DNA of 64,000 bases from positions 1,426,001 to 1,490,000 of the forward strand of contig JAVUNC010000005.1 of assembly GCA_032173965.1 (NCBI GenBank), given 5' to 3'. Origin of the DNA: Sitta carolinensis. Taxonomy: Eukaryota > Chordata > Aves > Passeriformes > Sittidae. The notes beneath the pieces were generated by a model, which had not been told where the DNA came from, did not search any database, and saw nothing but the letters and a program-made list of their open reading frames with translations. Made by a program: the position numbers and the translations under genes. Positions 45,031 through 57,880 of the stretch are shown in pieces. Numbering within the stretch: position 1 is the first letter of the stretch; the number at the start of each line of letters is the position of its first letter.

Positions 45031-48000
45031 GCTCCCCAGGATGCAACCAGAAATCTGTACTGAAGGCATGGCTTTCTAACATTGACTAACATAATTTTGG
45101 GTTTTTTTGCCTGGTTTTGCCTGGGGTTTTATTGTGGGTTTTTTTTGGTTTTTCCTCATGAATGTGCTGGTCTAACCTTGCAGAGGTAACCTAACCCAGT
45201 AACCTCAACTTTGCAGCCATGCATGTACTCTGAGAAATGCTGGAGTGGTTGTGTATGAACATTAATTAACCCCCAGAACCTGTTGGGTGTCAGGGTACTG
45301 GGGGCCAGTTATTCTCTTTCACTGCTTGCCTTGTGCATGAAACTTTAGAAAAAACCCGCAGCACTTAGAATTTTGTGTATTTATTTATTTTTTTTTTTTT
45401 TTTTTTTGCCTGTCCCCAGGAATTCCTATTTAGATGGAGGTTTTCTCAGCCAGGGACCACTTCCAGCAGCGTGCAGTGCATGGCACAATGGGACCCTGCT
45501 CTTGGTGGTGACCTCAAAATGTTGCCATAATAATAATAATAGTCTGTGGCTTTTGGCACATCACCTATTAATCACAGCAGCTGTCAGGCAAAGCATTAGA
45601 TGGGAATAGCTCCCTGCAAGAAAAAACAAACACAACAACACCCTGTGGCTTGTGGAGCTTGAATCCACACTCTGGAGGGTGCCAGGGAAGGAAGGAAGGG
45701 CTAAGCCGTGACATTTCACTCTGATTTGTTAACCTTGGCTGGTGTTCAGCTGCTCAGGGGGTCCCCAGAGACATCCAGCATCTGAAATATTTACAGTGAG
45801 CACAAGCTGCAGTGAAGGTGCACAGAGGCATCGGGGGCAGAGCTTGCCACGGGGAAGAAGCATTCCTGGGATGGTTTATGTGCTGCTCCTGTGTTTTATG
45901 CCTGTGGTGGGTTTTTCTCCCCCAGATTTTGTTTTGTGCAGACCTTGAAGCACCCAGGATGCCCTGAGGGGTGGGAGCTTCATGGTTTAACAGGTGTTGG
46001 GTAAAGAATTTTTTTTCTTCAGGTCCATGGGGTGATCCCTGCTGGAAAAAGCAGGAAGCTTTATCAGGCACTTGACTCAATCCCATGAAATTTGGTGGGC
46101 TGATGCCACAGACCACTTGTTTCTGTGCTCTGCCTTAGGCAGAAAAGCAGGTAAATGTGTTCAAAATTCACTCTCCAAAGACATCTCCTGAAAATTGCTC
46201 CCCGTGTTTATGCCTGAAAAATTCCCTGGTGCTAAACTGGTCCATCTGCAGAAAGCAAACTGGTCCATTAGAACATCTGCAGAGAGCAAACTCAAACAAA
46301 ACGAGATTACTGTCAATTTGTGTTTATTTGAATTACTGGATAAGTCCTAGTCATGGATCAGGGCTGAACATGTACAAATAATTGATTTTAGGTTCAGTGG
46401 CTCAAAGCAAAAACACATGGAAAATCTTCTGGTTGACCTAAACAACTCTTTTTTTTCCAGTTATCTGTTAAAATGAAGGCATTTAAAAAGCAGCAAGAGA
46501 ATGCAATGCTCTAACACAGAGCATTGTTAAATATTTGAAGCTTCGTGAAATATTTTCCTCCTCACTTTGATACTTCATAATTTTTGTCATTTAAAAAAAA
46601 ATCTACTAAAAAATCCTTCAAAATGAAATATCAACATCTTTAATGCTGCAGTTTTACAAAGAAACTTCTCAAACTTTCCCAAGCTTTTAAGAAGCATTTT
46701 GCTGTGGGTAATGCTTGCCCTGTGTTGATCGATGACAAGTCAACATCTCTGTCCAGTTTTAACTCAGACCCCAAAGTGAGAGAAGCTGTTTAAAAGTGAG
46801 CTGAGGATTTTTAACTGAGGATTCTGACACTTTCTGCTTGAGGAATTTTTTTCTGAGAGGCCAAGGGCATTATAGGAGTTTTGATCAGTTGGCTTAAATT
46901 TGCACCGTGAAATCCTGGGGGAATTGGGGCGAGCTTGGACTGGAAGTTGATTTGAACCCTCTAACCAAGCCCTGCTGTTCTGGGGTTGAACCAGAGCTGA
47001 ATTTCAACCTTTTCTTCATGGACTCCTTGGAGATGACACCACTACAAACATGGAAACCCCCGTGAGGCATCAGCTGGGGATTTGACATCTCACAGGCTCG
47101 GGTAGGAAAGAGCAAAGCGTGCTTAAACCAGAGCACTGGGAAGAACCAAAACCAAGATCCCCCTGTGTCCAGTGTTGGGGATTGAGATGTTCACCTCCTC
47201 CACGTGCCACCCCATGAGCACTGTGTGTGTCTGTGTCCTCCACCACAGCAGCTCCCTCTGGACCTTTTCCACTACGCCCTACTGAAGGCTTTTGGGGCAG
47301 CTTTGCAAACCACCAAGGGCTAAACCTGCTGGTTGAGGAGCCTGTGAAGCTGCTTGGGTTGAGATTTTCCAGGAGGAGAAGTGAGGATAAGGATGGTGGC
47401 AGAGGTGAGGATGCTTAGAGCACCCCTGGCACCCCACCTCTGCCATGGGGGGGTACCAGGGCACTTTGGCTCCAGCTCAGGAAGCCCCAGGGAACAAACA
47501 ATCAGCTCCATTTCCCGAAGGTGTTCCCTGCCTCTGGGAGTGCCTGGCCCCACCCATCCCAGTGCAGGTACTCTGGGAAGGGAGTGCAGACCCCAGCAGA
47601 GTTTATTGGTAAATGCTACCACTGATTAAAACAGGCTTGAGCTGCTGTAGGAACAAGAGGTTGCCATGGAAACAGTCTCTTGATGTGTCCAGGTTTTGAA
47701 ACCACTTTTCCCTCCTCTCCCGCCCTCAACGCTTCTTCTTTTTCTGTGCTGTTGTTTTGTTGGAGATTTGCTCTCCCGGGGTGAGGTGGTGCAGGTGGGC
47801 TCTGGGGACCAGGAAGGAACTGAGAGGAGCTGGGGGGAGTGTGGGACCCTCTCCACTTGTAGGAACCCTGGAAAGTGGGCTCTGGAGGGACCCTGGAGGG
47901 TCACAATGCTGTGGGAGCAGGGGAGAACATCCCAGGGAAACCTTTCTGCCAAAGGCACTCAGCTGGGCTGCTCTGAGCCTCTGAAGGGCTCAACCCCACG

Positions 48001-48699
48001 GGGGTGTTCATCTCAGTGGTGACTCTTCTCCGTCTTGGGAATGGTGGTGGTGATGGGAAGCCACCTTTGGAACAGTGGGAAATCAAGCCAGCGCCATAAG
48101 GGGTGGTTCTGAGAGACAAGAGGAGCCCTCCTCCTCCTTCCCCACCCCTGCCTGAGCTCCCCACCTTGGGAGAGGAGCTCTCATTTCACTCAAAGTGGAT
48201 GAAAAGCAGCCCCTCCCCTGTGGTGGTGTCATTATGCAGCTGTGCTGAAGGGCCATTGACGACCCCTGCAAAGCTTTGAGGAGAATTTTCCTCGTAGATC
48301 GTTCAGCCCTCCTTTCAGACATGGATTTTTTTATTTTCACCAACCTCCTCCTTTGTTTTTGTGTTTTCTTCTAAAACACAGAAGCATCTGCATAAACACA
48401 GGCTCCTCCCTGTGTGTTGCTGCTTTTGTCCCTTCCCTGGGAGTTCCCCTGACTCTTTCCAAGTCCATCCTAAGCTCTTCAAATTCTGCATGAAAATCCT
48501 CTCTGCAGGAGCTATTGAGGATATGATACTAAACTATTATGTATTATTTTACTATACTGCATGAAAGGGTTATTTCAGTGTTTTACTGCACCCAGAGAGG
48601 GCCTGGGAAACCCTAAACCTGGGGTGGCTTTTCTGTGGTGTTCTAAAAGTTCCAAAGATTTTCCTCTACAACTCCCTGGAGGGTGGAGCCAGGTGGGGT
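45031..48699. other. unique intron with a T tract and a small duplication
   Basis: Contains a 20-base T tract (45388-45407) and an imperfect duplication of 'catctgcagaaagcaaac' at about 46233-46292. AT-rich repeat-free sequence lies at 46380-46760. No exon recognised. Confidence 0.4.
45388..45407 (+). repeat. T tract, 20 bases
   Basis: An uninterrupted sense-strand T run next to 'tatttattta'-type sequence. Confidence 0.9.
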
Positions 48700-48966
48700 C
48701 AGGCTCTGCTCCCAGGGAACAAGGGACAGGTTAAGAGGAAATGATTGCAAGTTGTGCCAGGGAGGTTTAGATTGGATATTTGGGACAATTTCTTCACTGG
48801 GGGGGTTGTTGAGCCCTGGGAATTGCTGGAATTGGCATTCCTGGAGGGATTTAAAAGCCCTGTGGATGTGGCACTTAGGGACATGAGTCAGTGGTGGCCT
48901 TGGCAGTGTTGGGGGAACAGTTGGACTCGATGCTCTTGGGGGCTTTTTCAAACTAAATGGTAGCAG
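48700..48966 (+). mobile_element. CR1 LINE 3' fragment
   Basis: Contains 'gggaggtttagattggatat', 'ggcattcctggagggattta', 'aaagccctgtggatgtggca' and 'ggttggactcgatgctcttg'-like sequence near the end. Confidence 0.8.
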
Positions 48967-49169
48967 GAGTTATGAAATCCGAGGTAACCTTCCATGGACT
49001 TGCTAAAATATATGGAAACTTTCAACTATTTTCAGTATTGCATCATTGTCCAGTCTTCCTCAGCAGGAAGTTAATGATGCTGCAGTCCCCATTTGTGGTT
49101 CATTTCATGTATTTATGGTAAAATCCTCGAGTAACACAGGCCCAACCTAAGTGACCTTCCTTGGGCTTC

Positions 49170-49262
49170 GTAGGATCACAGAATGGTTTGGAAGGGACCT
49201 TAAAGACCATCAGCCTGCCATGGGCAAGGACATCTCCACCAGAACCTTCCACAGGCTCTGCT
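49170..49262 (-). mobile_element. short CR1 3' end
   Basis: Starts 'ggatcacagaatggtttgga' then 'agggaccttaaagaccatca' and 'gccatgggcaaggacatctc'. Confidence 0.85.
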
Positions 49263-52200
49263 GAGCCATTACTACATCCTGATGTGTTCCTGCCTTGGCT
49301 CTGAGCTGCTCTCCAAAGGTGCCTTCCCCTTCTGCTGATGCAGCAGCAGTGACTGGTTTCCTAAATTACCTTGAATTTATGTGATGTGAGCCCAGATCTG
49401 AACACTCCCTGTGATGATGGATCTCAGAGGAGTTAATTTGGAAACTTCTGCATCGTTTATCTGTGTAATTCCCCAAGCTTGGGCTGCACTGACTTATTTT
49501 AAATGACAAAATGGGTAGTTTTGGATGAGGATCTCTTAATGCTTTGCTTGCCCAGCAAGACCTGGTGATAAGTGGGGAACACCCAGCAGCCAAAATTGGA
49601 GAGGAAACCTCCAAAAAGCCCAGCCCTTTTGCTCCAAGCTTGTTGGAACTTCTGTACGTCCCCATGTTGTGTGTTACTCCTCGCATTTTCAAATTTCAAG
49701 CCCTCCCTCAAAGCTTGGACACTTCCTCACTTTCATGACATCTTAAAAGGGACCAGAGAGGCCCTGGAGTCCTTCTACAGGAACGTCTCAATCAAAGGTG
49801 TCATGAAAGGGGTTTAATTTCAAAAGCTCTGAATCACACCTCGATCAGGAAGGACGTGGTAATGGTGGAATTGCTGAGCTCAGGAGGTTAAAGAATGAAG
49901 GGGAATTCACAGTTAATGTCTGTGGCACACCGAGTCAGGATGAGAGAGCCTCAGCTATCAAAGGCATTTCCCTGCTCCCATGCTTTTGGGAGGTTTTTAA
50001 TTACTCTGATGTCCGTTAAGAGTCACTTACGGCCAAAGAAGTGGGTTCTTAAACTCGAAGATGCTTTTATTTTTTATTTTTTTTTCCTCCCAGAAATAAG
50101 GGCTGAGCAGCAAACCAGCCCCAGCGAGGCAAGGAGGAGGCAGTGAGCTCAGAGCTGCTCTGAAGCCAGATCAAATATCAGTTCACACAGCAGCCCCTGC
50201 CTCCATCTGCACAAGGATGATGACAGGAGGATTGCTTTGAAATCCTCCGAAGAAAAGCAGCCAAGACAGCGCTCTCCTGGGAAAGGGGAATATTCTATTC
50301 CCTGGGAGCTCTAATGCCAGAGGTGGCAGGTGGTGAACCTGTTGTGTGGGAAGGGCAGGGCAATCGGAGAAGGGGAATTAGGCAGGTGTTTAGCAAGGCA
50401 AGCAGCAGCCAGTCGGTGCTGGCATTCCTGGCTTCACCTCCCAGCCCCTCTGCAGGAGCCCGGACCCGGTGTCATGGCAGGAAATTGGGAAAACACTGGA
50501 ACAATGAGGAGCTGGGGCCACACCGGTGAAATGCCTGGGTGGGAGGGTGGAGGAGAGTTCAGGTGAGTAACCTGGGTGAGCTACGGCCACACAACCAGAT
50601 TTTCCAAAGTGTCCTTGGAGGAATGGATTTGGGATGGTGCTCGTAAAGCAGCTTTGTCCCAGCGTGTGGAGCTGCCCTCGGTGTCTCCCTGGCAGCTCAC
50701 GATCTTCCTGCTGGCACATCAGAGCCTGGCTTAGCTGGGGAATATTGCAGAAGCCTCACTGGGGACCTGGAGAGCAGATTAATTCCTTGAGCACCTTCCT
50801 TCTTGCTGCCGGTGAAGTCTGCTGCTCTGATGAGATCCAGGGAGAGAGCTGGGCAGGGCTGAAACCTCCCCAGACAGAAAAGGCATGAGAGGAGGGAAGA
50901 GATCCCTTCCTTCCAAGCCCAACTGGTTTTCTTTTTTTTGGGAGAAAAAGCAGTGTCCAGCTGCAGAAGGGTCCTCCTCTCTCCAGGTACCACGGTGAGG
51001 ATGATGATGAGACAGTCAAGTCAAGGCACAGACAGAGTGTGATTAAGTCCCTCTCCCTCCCCCAAGGCAGAGCTCAGACTGGGAAAATGCTTTGGATTCG
51101 GTGGCCTGTAATTATGTAATTCTTCCTCGTTATCTTTTCTAATTGTTCTCAGTGCTGTTTCCTAAACTGATTGGAAACAATGGCAGATGGGGGTGAAGTG
51201 GGAAGGCAGACGTGAGCATGGCAGGCTGCCAGCGTAGTACAGCACTCTCCAGAAAGGAGAGAGGGAAGGGAAAAGATGGAGAAAAAAAAAAAAAAAATAT
51301 CCACGGTGGAGACTCGGATGCCAGGACCTGAATATCGAGGGGACACCTGAACCACTGCCAGGCTGGGAGGTGCTGCCTGGGGATGTCTCATTCAGGCTCA
51401 TGCATATGGAATTTTCTGTGTTACGTTCAAGAAATTCCAAGCCTTCCCCCATCCCTGGCACACCTCTGCTCCCCCCGAGCTTTGCTCTTTTCCTTTTCCC
51501 CCAGCACTCCAGTGATGCAGTTTGAACCCTTGCTGTGAGGGGCTCTGCCAGGAGAATCCGTGCTCTTCTCCCTCTGGCATTGAGTTGTTTGTTTGCTTGT
51601 GTGTGGGTGAAATAAAATTAAAAAGAGAGGGGAATTTGCCTTTTTGCATTTGGGGGTGGCTGCGGGGCAGAAGGAGGGGCCTTGGGGGGAGGTACTGCAG
51701 TGAGATTTCCTCATATTTGGCACAGGTTTCAGGGGAACTGTGGGGTGCAGCTCGTTTTTGTCACGTTGACTCCTTTTCTCTGCTGCTCGTCCCCCACTGC
51801 CCTCTCCCTTGTGTGGGGTTTATTTTGCAGGGATGTGCATCCCAGGCGTGTTTGGGGATCCAGCAGAGCCCCCTGCTCTCCTCTCACTGCCAATCCCCTT
51901 TTGCAGCACGGTGGGAAGGGAAAGCTCACATTGCTGCTGTAATTTTTTTCATGTGGAGAAGGCCAGAACAAGCTGGGTGGAATTCTGAGCACCAGTTTCC
52001 CCTGGCAGGGGGAGAGGACAGATGTCTGTGGGGTGATGGGGCATCCCACAGTGGCAGGGTGAGGAGCAGGGCTCACTTATGGGGTGGGATGTGCCCCTAC
52101 AGAACACAAACCCTCTTCATCCACATGGGTTCAGCAGCAGGCTCTGGAGGAGGCTCTGAGCCACCCCTGGATGATCGACCTCAGGCTTCACCTGGATGAT

Positions 52201-54377
52201 TTACCTGGTGCTGATTTTCCTTCCTCACCCCAGTCTCTGAGTGTTTAATTTCAGCCCCCACGTCCTGACAGCGCTGGGAGCTGGGCAAGCTGCTGAGGGG
52301 GGAAAACAGAATTTATCAGAGCTGCCCTTTCCTCCTCCTCCAAACCCAGAGCTGTTCCGCTGTTTTTCCATCACTGCTGACATCTCTGTGTGCCTCAGGC
52401 TGCTGCTGCCAGCACTGTCCCAGCTGGCCCAGCCTCTCTGGCTTCTTCTCCAGGATGGAGAGGGAAAATTCTGCCTGAGGTTTGTCCTTGGTGTTGGATT
52501 GGAGGTTTCCTTACTGCTGCAGGCTCAGGGAGAAGGGAATTGAAGGAGCTGGAGGCTGCAGGTGGGGTGGTTCCACTCTGGCTTGTGTTGGGATTCGAGG
52601 GGTTTGAGATGTGATGATCTCCAGACACCCCTGGGCAGGAGTGGAAGAGAAAGAACCAGCAGGGAATGGCAAAGAGATGAATCCCAGCTCCCAGCACAGC
52701 TCCCTGGGTGCCACCAACCAGGTGGGCACCACCAGCAGTCGCTCCTGTGGGTCTGGGCAGCAGATTTGCTTTTGCATGAACCTGGGCTGGGCAGCTTTTG
52801 TCAAAGGCTGAAGAATTTCCCTTTGCTGTCTCCTGAGTGTGTCCTGGGTTTGCTCAATCCTGACAGGCACACAAGTTGATGGTTGGCAGATATTTTCCCC
52901 AGCAGTGCTTCTTTTTTGGCTGAATAAATACATAAACTTCTTCCTTTTGCTCCACAGACTTTTTGCCTCAGAATTTCCCATGATGATACAGCACAGGGAA
53001 AAAACCCAGTTCCTTCTATCAGTTTTGTATTTGGACATTTTAATTCCATTTTTTTTCTCATGGGATTGTCCTTTTTCCTTGTGTTATGAGGCAGAAAGAA
53101 CAAAAGATCCCTCTATCATTTTCTAATATACCTTTATCATCCCTCTTCACATTCATCTCCTGGCTGAAATGCGCAGTCTGAGAGCTCCTGCTAATCCCTC
53201 TTCACCAGCAAAGGTTTGCCACGACCTTGAGCAGCCTTGGCACAGCTCCCTGGACTGCATTTGGGGCAGATCAGTGCCTTTTGGGATGGGGGGGCAATCC
53301 CCTGAGCAGTGGGAAGTTCGTGGAACTTGGGAGGGGATGTCCCACCTTGGACAAGCAGGGGAGAGCCACCAGTGCTGGATTGCAGAGGAGCATCCTCAGG
53401 GAGGATCCTGGGGGGTGTTCTGACAGAAAAGGTGATGCTGAGGGAGACTTTTTCCACACCAGCCACTAAGGCAGGACCTCAGCAATATCTGTCGCTGGGA
53501 TGGAGGGGCTGGATGAGGACTTTGGGAGCAGCAGGTGTGAAAGGGGAGGAGATATCACCTCCTTCCCAGGTGCACACCTTCCCTCTGAGGAGTGGAATCA
53601 TTCTCCCTCCAGGCCCAGGATTTATTTATTTATTAATTCGTGTGTGAGGTGTGTATTTACATCACTTTCACCACACATTTGCCTTACTCTCTTCTCTCTT
53701 TTTGCAGAACACAATCCCAGGGCTGTCTGTTGGGAAATACAATCAGAGCAACTCATGTTATTTCAGTGTGTTTCACACAGTTGTTTTTCTTCTATTATTA
53801 GTATTTTTCTTTTTTTTTTTTCTCCCTTTCTCTTCCTTTCTTTCCCAGAGTAGAAAAAATACAGTGAGACTGGCAGAAAATTGGCAAGCTTCAGCAATCC
53901 AGAGGCAGTGATTTTTTTCTAAGTATCTTAATGGAGTCTGTATTTTTTTTTTATTGTTTTCTCAGCCTGCAGGTTTTTCGAGTGTTTAAAGAAAGAGGGA
54001 GACAATTCAACAAACCCCCTCCCTTCCTCCTCTTACCCCCTCCCTTTCAGAAAGTCCATGAACTTACAAGAACTCTTCTGAGCTATCCATATTTCAGAAG
54101 TCTGCTGAATTGCTCACAGGCATTAATGAAGGAGGTGAAATTATCCTCCAGGCTAAGTTTTGGATAAAAATACTTACAGAGACACCAGACTCACCTGCAT
54201 CAGCACCCTTGCAGCACTCATGCTGTCCCTCCACCCTTCTCCCCATTTTTTTCCCCTGGAATATTCTGTTTTCCAGTTAAATCTCCTCCAGGCCCCTGCT
54301 CCCTGCAGACCTTGTTTCCTTCTGCACAAAGGCAGCAACAGCACCAAAGCTGTTTTCTCCTCTTGGCCTCGAGTTGT
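49263..54377. other. unique intron, nothing distinctive
   Basis: No repeat or exon recognised in about 5 kb. A 16-base A run lies at 51282-51297. The 225-codon frame at 51522-52199 overlaps frames on the other strand and has no recognised domain. CpG-containing AT-rich sequence at 49975-50075 might be constrained. Confidence 0.4.
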
Positions 54378-54633
54378 GCCAGGAGAGGTTGGATATCTGG
54401 AGCAATTTCTTCACCAAAAAGGTTGTCAAGCACTGACAGGCTGCCCAGGTTGGATATCTGGAGCAATTTCTTCACCAAAAAGGTTGTCAAGCACTGACAA
54501 GGCTGCCCAGGGTGGTGTTGTCCCTATCCCTGGAGGGATTTGGGGATTTGGGTTAGTGCTGGGCTTGGCAGTGCTGGGTTCATGGTTGGACTTGATGCTC
54601 TCAGAGGGTTTTTTTCAGCCCAAATTTGAGGTT
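54378..54633 (+). mobile_element. CR1 LINE fragment with internal duplication
   Basis: A CR1 3' fragment ('tatccctggagggatttggg', 'tgctgggcttggcagtgctg', 'catggttggacttgatgctc'). Its upstream part, starting GGTTGGATATCTGG, is duplicated in tandem (see next entry). Confidence 0.8.
54387..54509 (+). repeat. 61-bp tandem duplication inside CR1
   Basis: Copies start at 54387 and 54448 and are identical apart from one inserted A ('gacaggctg' versus 'gacaaggctg'). The near-identity implies a recent event. Confidence 0.93.
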
Positions 54634-55979
54634 TGTTTTGCCTGGGTCCATTGTCTGTGAGGGAATGCTCAGCTGATGAGGTGATTCTGGATCCACACCC
54701 CTCCTGTCGGGGTTTCAGTTTTCCTGATTTGAACCATTAAATGGAATTGCTTGTGAGAGCAGTCAGTGTCTTGACTTCTGGTCATAAAAGAAGCCAGAGA
54801 GATTTCCTTCAGAGCTGAGCTGGGAAATCCCAGCCTCTGTCTTCCAGCCAAGTTCCTCAGCAGGGCCTTGCTTTGGTTCTGTTTACCTGAATTCCCCAGC
54901 TGTCTGTGGATTTACAACTCATTTTACCCAGTACAAAATCCGAAGTTATTTTTTTTTCAGGAGCAATGTTTTTATTTGCTTGCTGTTTTTAATGCCTTTC
55001 TCTTTGGGGAGTCTGAGTCAATACACTATTTTTTATTTTTTTGGTGATGAATAAACTTTGCTGGCTCAGTTTATCCTTGTGAAAGATTTTAACAACATAC
55101 CAAACACTCTCTCCTTTGCTTCTGTGGCTCCAGTCTGATTTCTTGTGGTCCTACAACCCCCATAGGTTGCTATCAACTCCATCCTGTAAATCCACATGAG
55201 GATTCCTTAGCCAGTAGTGACTCCCATTTTCTGTGTCTCTCCTACCACGGCACTAAAACTGCTGGAAAATAGGTTTCAACCTTCAAAATGAGCATTTAGA
55301 TCTGTCTGTAGGTGTAAGATAATGAGGCAAAACATTCACCAGGGGCTGTCATTTACTCCTGCTCCTCACTGGGCCTCCTGATGATCCAAAATCCAGGGCA
55401 GAGGGTGAGGCTCTTGTTGGAATGAGCTTCATCTCACAGAAGTGCATTAAGCATTAAGGTATGGACTTAAACAACACAGAGCTCAAAGGGAAATCCTTCA
55501 TGTGATGAAGATCTTTTGAATGACTAATTTGATTTAACATGAGGCCTCAGAGCTTTCCTTCAGGAGGCTCTGTGCCAATATTTCCAAGGAGCCTGGATTT
55601 TTCTGTCCCTAACGGCTCTGCACAGGTCATACTGCCACGAACAGGAGAGGGGCTGAGCTGTGTCCAGGCTGTGGGTGTTCAGCACTGGCACAAAATGATC
55701 CATTATCCAAGATTATCAAGCTCCCTGTGGCCTACAGAGCAGGAGATGCAGCGTATCCATCTTTTTGGATCCTCCTTGGACAACATTGACCCCCTGAATC
55801 AACCCCCTCGGGTGAGGATCTCCTGAAGCACAGCTCAAATGGGCTGTGACACTGCTGGTGCCATAAAAATACTGCCAAGGTCCATCACAATCCCTGTCCC
55901 TTCATCTGCTCCTCCAGAGCCACGTTAAACTCTGGCACAAATTTCAGGATCCCCTAGACCTTCCTCACTTTGCCACTTA
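54634..55979. other. unique intron
   Basis: Nothing recognised. Confidence 0.4.
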
Positions 55980-56420
55980 AACCCCTCCGTTTTGGGGGCA
56001 GCTCGTTGGGAAGCCCACTCACCTCTGACCCCCGAGGGAGCATTTGCAAGGCAGAAACACTGCAGTGAAAGTCCCAGTACGAAGTTCAATTCCTGGAGTT
56101 TATTTTCCAAGTTTGAAAGTGACAACTTGTTGGCCTTGAAGATTTTTCACCAGCGCCAGAATAATCCGGAGGGAGAGATTTACTTCTTCTTTCTCAGACC
56201 ATGGGATAATTAGCAGATTTTAATGACTGCTTGGGAAAGCTGGCTAATGAGCTAGTAAAAACACCCCTCAACCCCTCCCCCTTAGCCAGTCCCTAAATGA
56301 AAGCCACAAAAGCAGTCGGTCATCGTTCTGACCAGGCGCGTCTTAAAGATATTTTTCTTTTCAAGCTAATTGTGGCTGTTTGGTATTTGCTGGGGAAAAC
56401 TCTGCAGCAGGATGAAAAAT
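55980..56420. promoter_or_regulatory. candidate conserved noncoding element
   Basis: Repeat-free, with 'gggataattagcagatttta' (homeodomain type) near 56203, 'gctggctaatgagctagtaa' near 56238 and 'caagctaattgtggctgttt' near 56362. A CpG-containing stretch lies at 56315-56343. Inference from composition. Confidence 0.28.
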
Positions 56421-56465
56421 AGTCTGCTCTGCTTCCACAGAAGTGTGAAGTACAGCCAGAGCATG

Positions 56466-56595
56466 GTGCAGGAATCGTAGACTCCTTTAGGTCGGAAGAG
56501 GCCCTTAAGGTTGAGTGCAACCATTAATCTAACACTACTACTAACATTAACTACTAATTTAACACTACTCCTGACTCACTCGTGAGAAATCCTTG
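56466..56595 (-). mobile_element. old CR1 3' end
   Basis: 'ggaatcgtagactcctttag' and 'gtcggaagaggcccttaagg' followed by 'ttgagtgcaaccattaatct' match, with divergence, the reversed end of older CR1 subfamilies. The trailing 'aacactacta' words repeat locally. Confidence 0.6.
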
Positions 56596-56979
56596 GCTCT
56601 CTGCTGGCCTCTTGAAGTCCAAATGAGTCCTGTGAGCCAAATTCCTGCCTCATGGATGCCGATATCACATGGTAGCACCAAGGCTGGGACCGTTTGGTGT
56701 CATGACCTCTTGTTTTTAGAGCCATTTCCACACTTGGTTTGGTGACACCTTGTCAGCCAGGCTGCTCTGCCTGGCCTTCCATGGGGTGGTAACTGTTGAA
56801 ACCCAAAATGTCTCTGGGACAGTCCTGGATGATCCCAGCTCCAGCCAAGGGGTTCCAAGCCCTGGCAGGGGGTGAGACCCTGGCAGGCAGCCAGGGACTC
56901 CTGTGGTTTTGAGTTTGATCCATGGAACAAATTACCACCTGTGAATGAAGAACTAAAAGTCACAAAATTCTAGATAACA

Positions 56980-57365
56980 TGATAGTAGTAGTTATGAGGG
57001 AAAAAAAGAGCTTTTGGGGGATCTTACCATAGGGGCTTAGGGGGTAAGAAGGAGAGACTTGGGCATTGTCCTGTCCTCCTTCCTTCTTCTTCCTAACCCC
57101 CATCTTTTAGTGATGTTAGCACTTAAGGATTAGATTAGAGTAAAATGTAACTGTCTAACATAGGTGATAGGCATTAGATCATAATTGTAAATAACTAATA
57201 CGAGTTTGTAGTATAAAAGTTTGTGCCTGCCCCTGGGGCAGAGTGTGTGTGCCTCGGACTGCCTTACTGAACAGACCTCAGCAGCCCAGACAGAAAATAT
57301 CTTAGATAAGAAACAATAAAACAACCTTGAAAACATCAGCCGAAGACTTTCGACTCATTCTTTCA
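56980..57365 (+). mobile_element. solo LTR of an endogenous retrovirus
   Basis: About 386 bp starting TG (56980) and ending CA (57365). It has TATAAAAG (57212-57219), a G/T-rich stretch after it, and AATAAA (57315-57320) placed as expected for U3-R-U5. The flanking hexamers ATAACA (56974-56979) and ACAACA (57366-57371) could be a target-site duplication with one mismatch. No internal retroviral coding sequence is adjacent, so recombination to a solo LTR is the likely history. Family not assigned; exact borders are tentative. Confidence 0.65.
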
Positions 57366-57424
57366 ACAACAAGGTTTAGAGACAGCTGAATTTATACATC
57401 CTGGGGTTGTCCTGACCAAAGCAA

Positions 57425-57640
57425 CCCCCGAGAGGTAACAGGAAGGAATTCCTCCCTGGGAGGATGGGCAGGCCCTGGCACAGGCTGCCCAGAGAAGCTG
57501 TGGCTGCTCCTGGATCCCTGGAAGTGTCCAAGGCCAGCTTGGACGGGACTTGGAGCAGCCTGGCATGGTGCGAGGCATCCCTACAGATTTTGGAAGATCT
57601 TGAAGGTCCTTCCCAATCCAGTTGTGTGATTCTTTCCGAG
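57425..57640 (+). mobile_element. CR1 LINE 3' end
   Basis: Contains 'ggaaggaattcctccctggg', 'ccctggcacaggctgcccag', 'agaagctgtggctgctcctg', 'ggacttggagcagcctggca' and the tail 'tccaatccagttgtgtgatt'-like sequence. Confidence 0.9.
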
Positions 57641-57777
57641 CATGTCGAGTGCTGAGGTGATGGCAGGACACGGCCAGGGTGGCTCCCCACGTGTCTGTCC
57701 TGCGTGACTGCGATCGCCCTCAGTGCCTCCCGTCTGTGCTCCTGCAGACACTGACAACTGTTCCTGCTCTCTCCGGC

Positions 57778-57880
57778 GGAGGTGGACAGCTTTTCGGAGC
57801 AGAATAGCTCCACGCCCTCTGGCTGTGAACTCTTGACGCTTTTTAGCTCGGCTCTCGGCATGTTGTCCCTTCATTAGTGC
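57778..57880 (+). repeat. diverged duplicated element, copy A
   Basis: Shares an ordered set of words with 58831-58935: 'ggaggtggacagcttttc', then a 'ctgtgaactct' type segment, 'agctcggctct' and 'cattagtgc' at the end. Identity by eye is roughly 70 percent over about 105 bases. Family unknown. Confidence 0.7.

Noticed and set aside
51522..52199. 225-codon open frame on the + strand, the longest in the window
   Set aside because: No domain, low-complexity mixed composition, overlapping open frames on the other strand, no splice context or promoter. Expected by chance in GC-rich intron.
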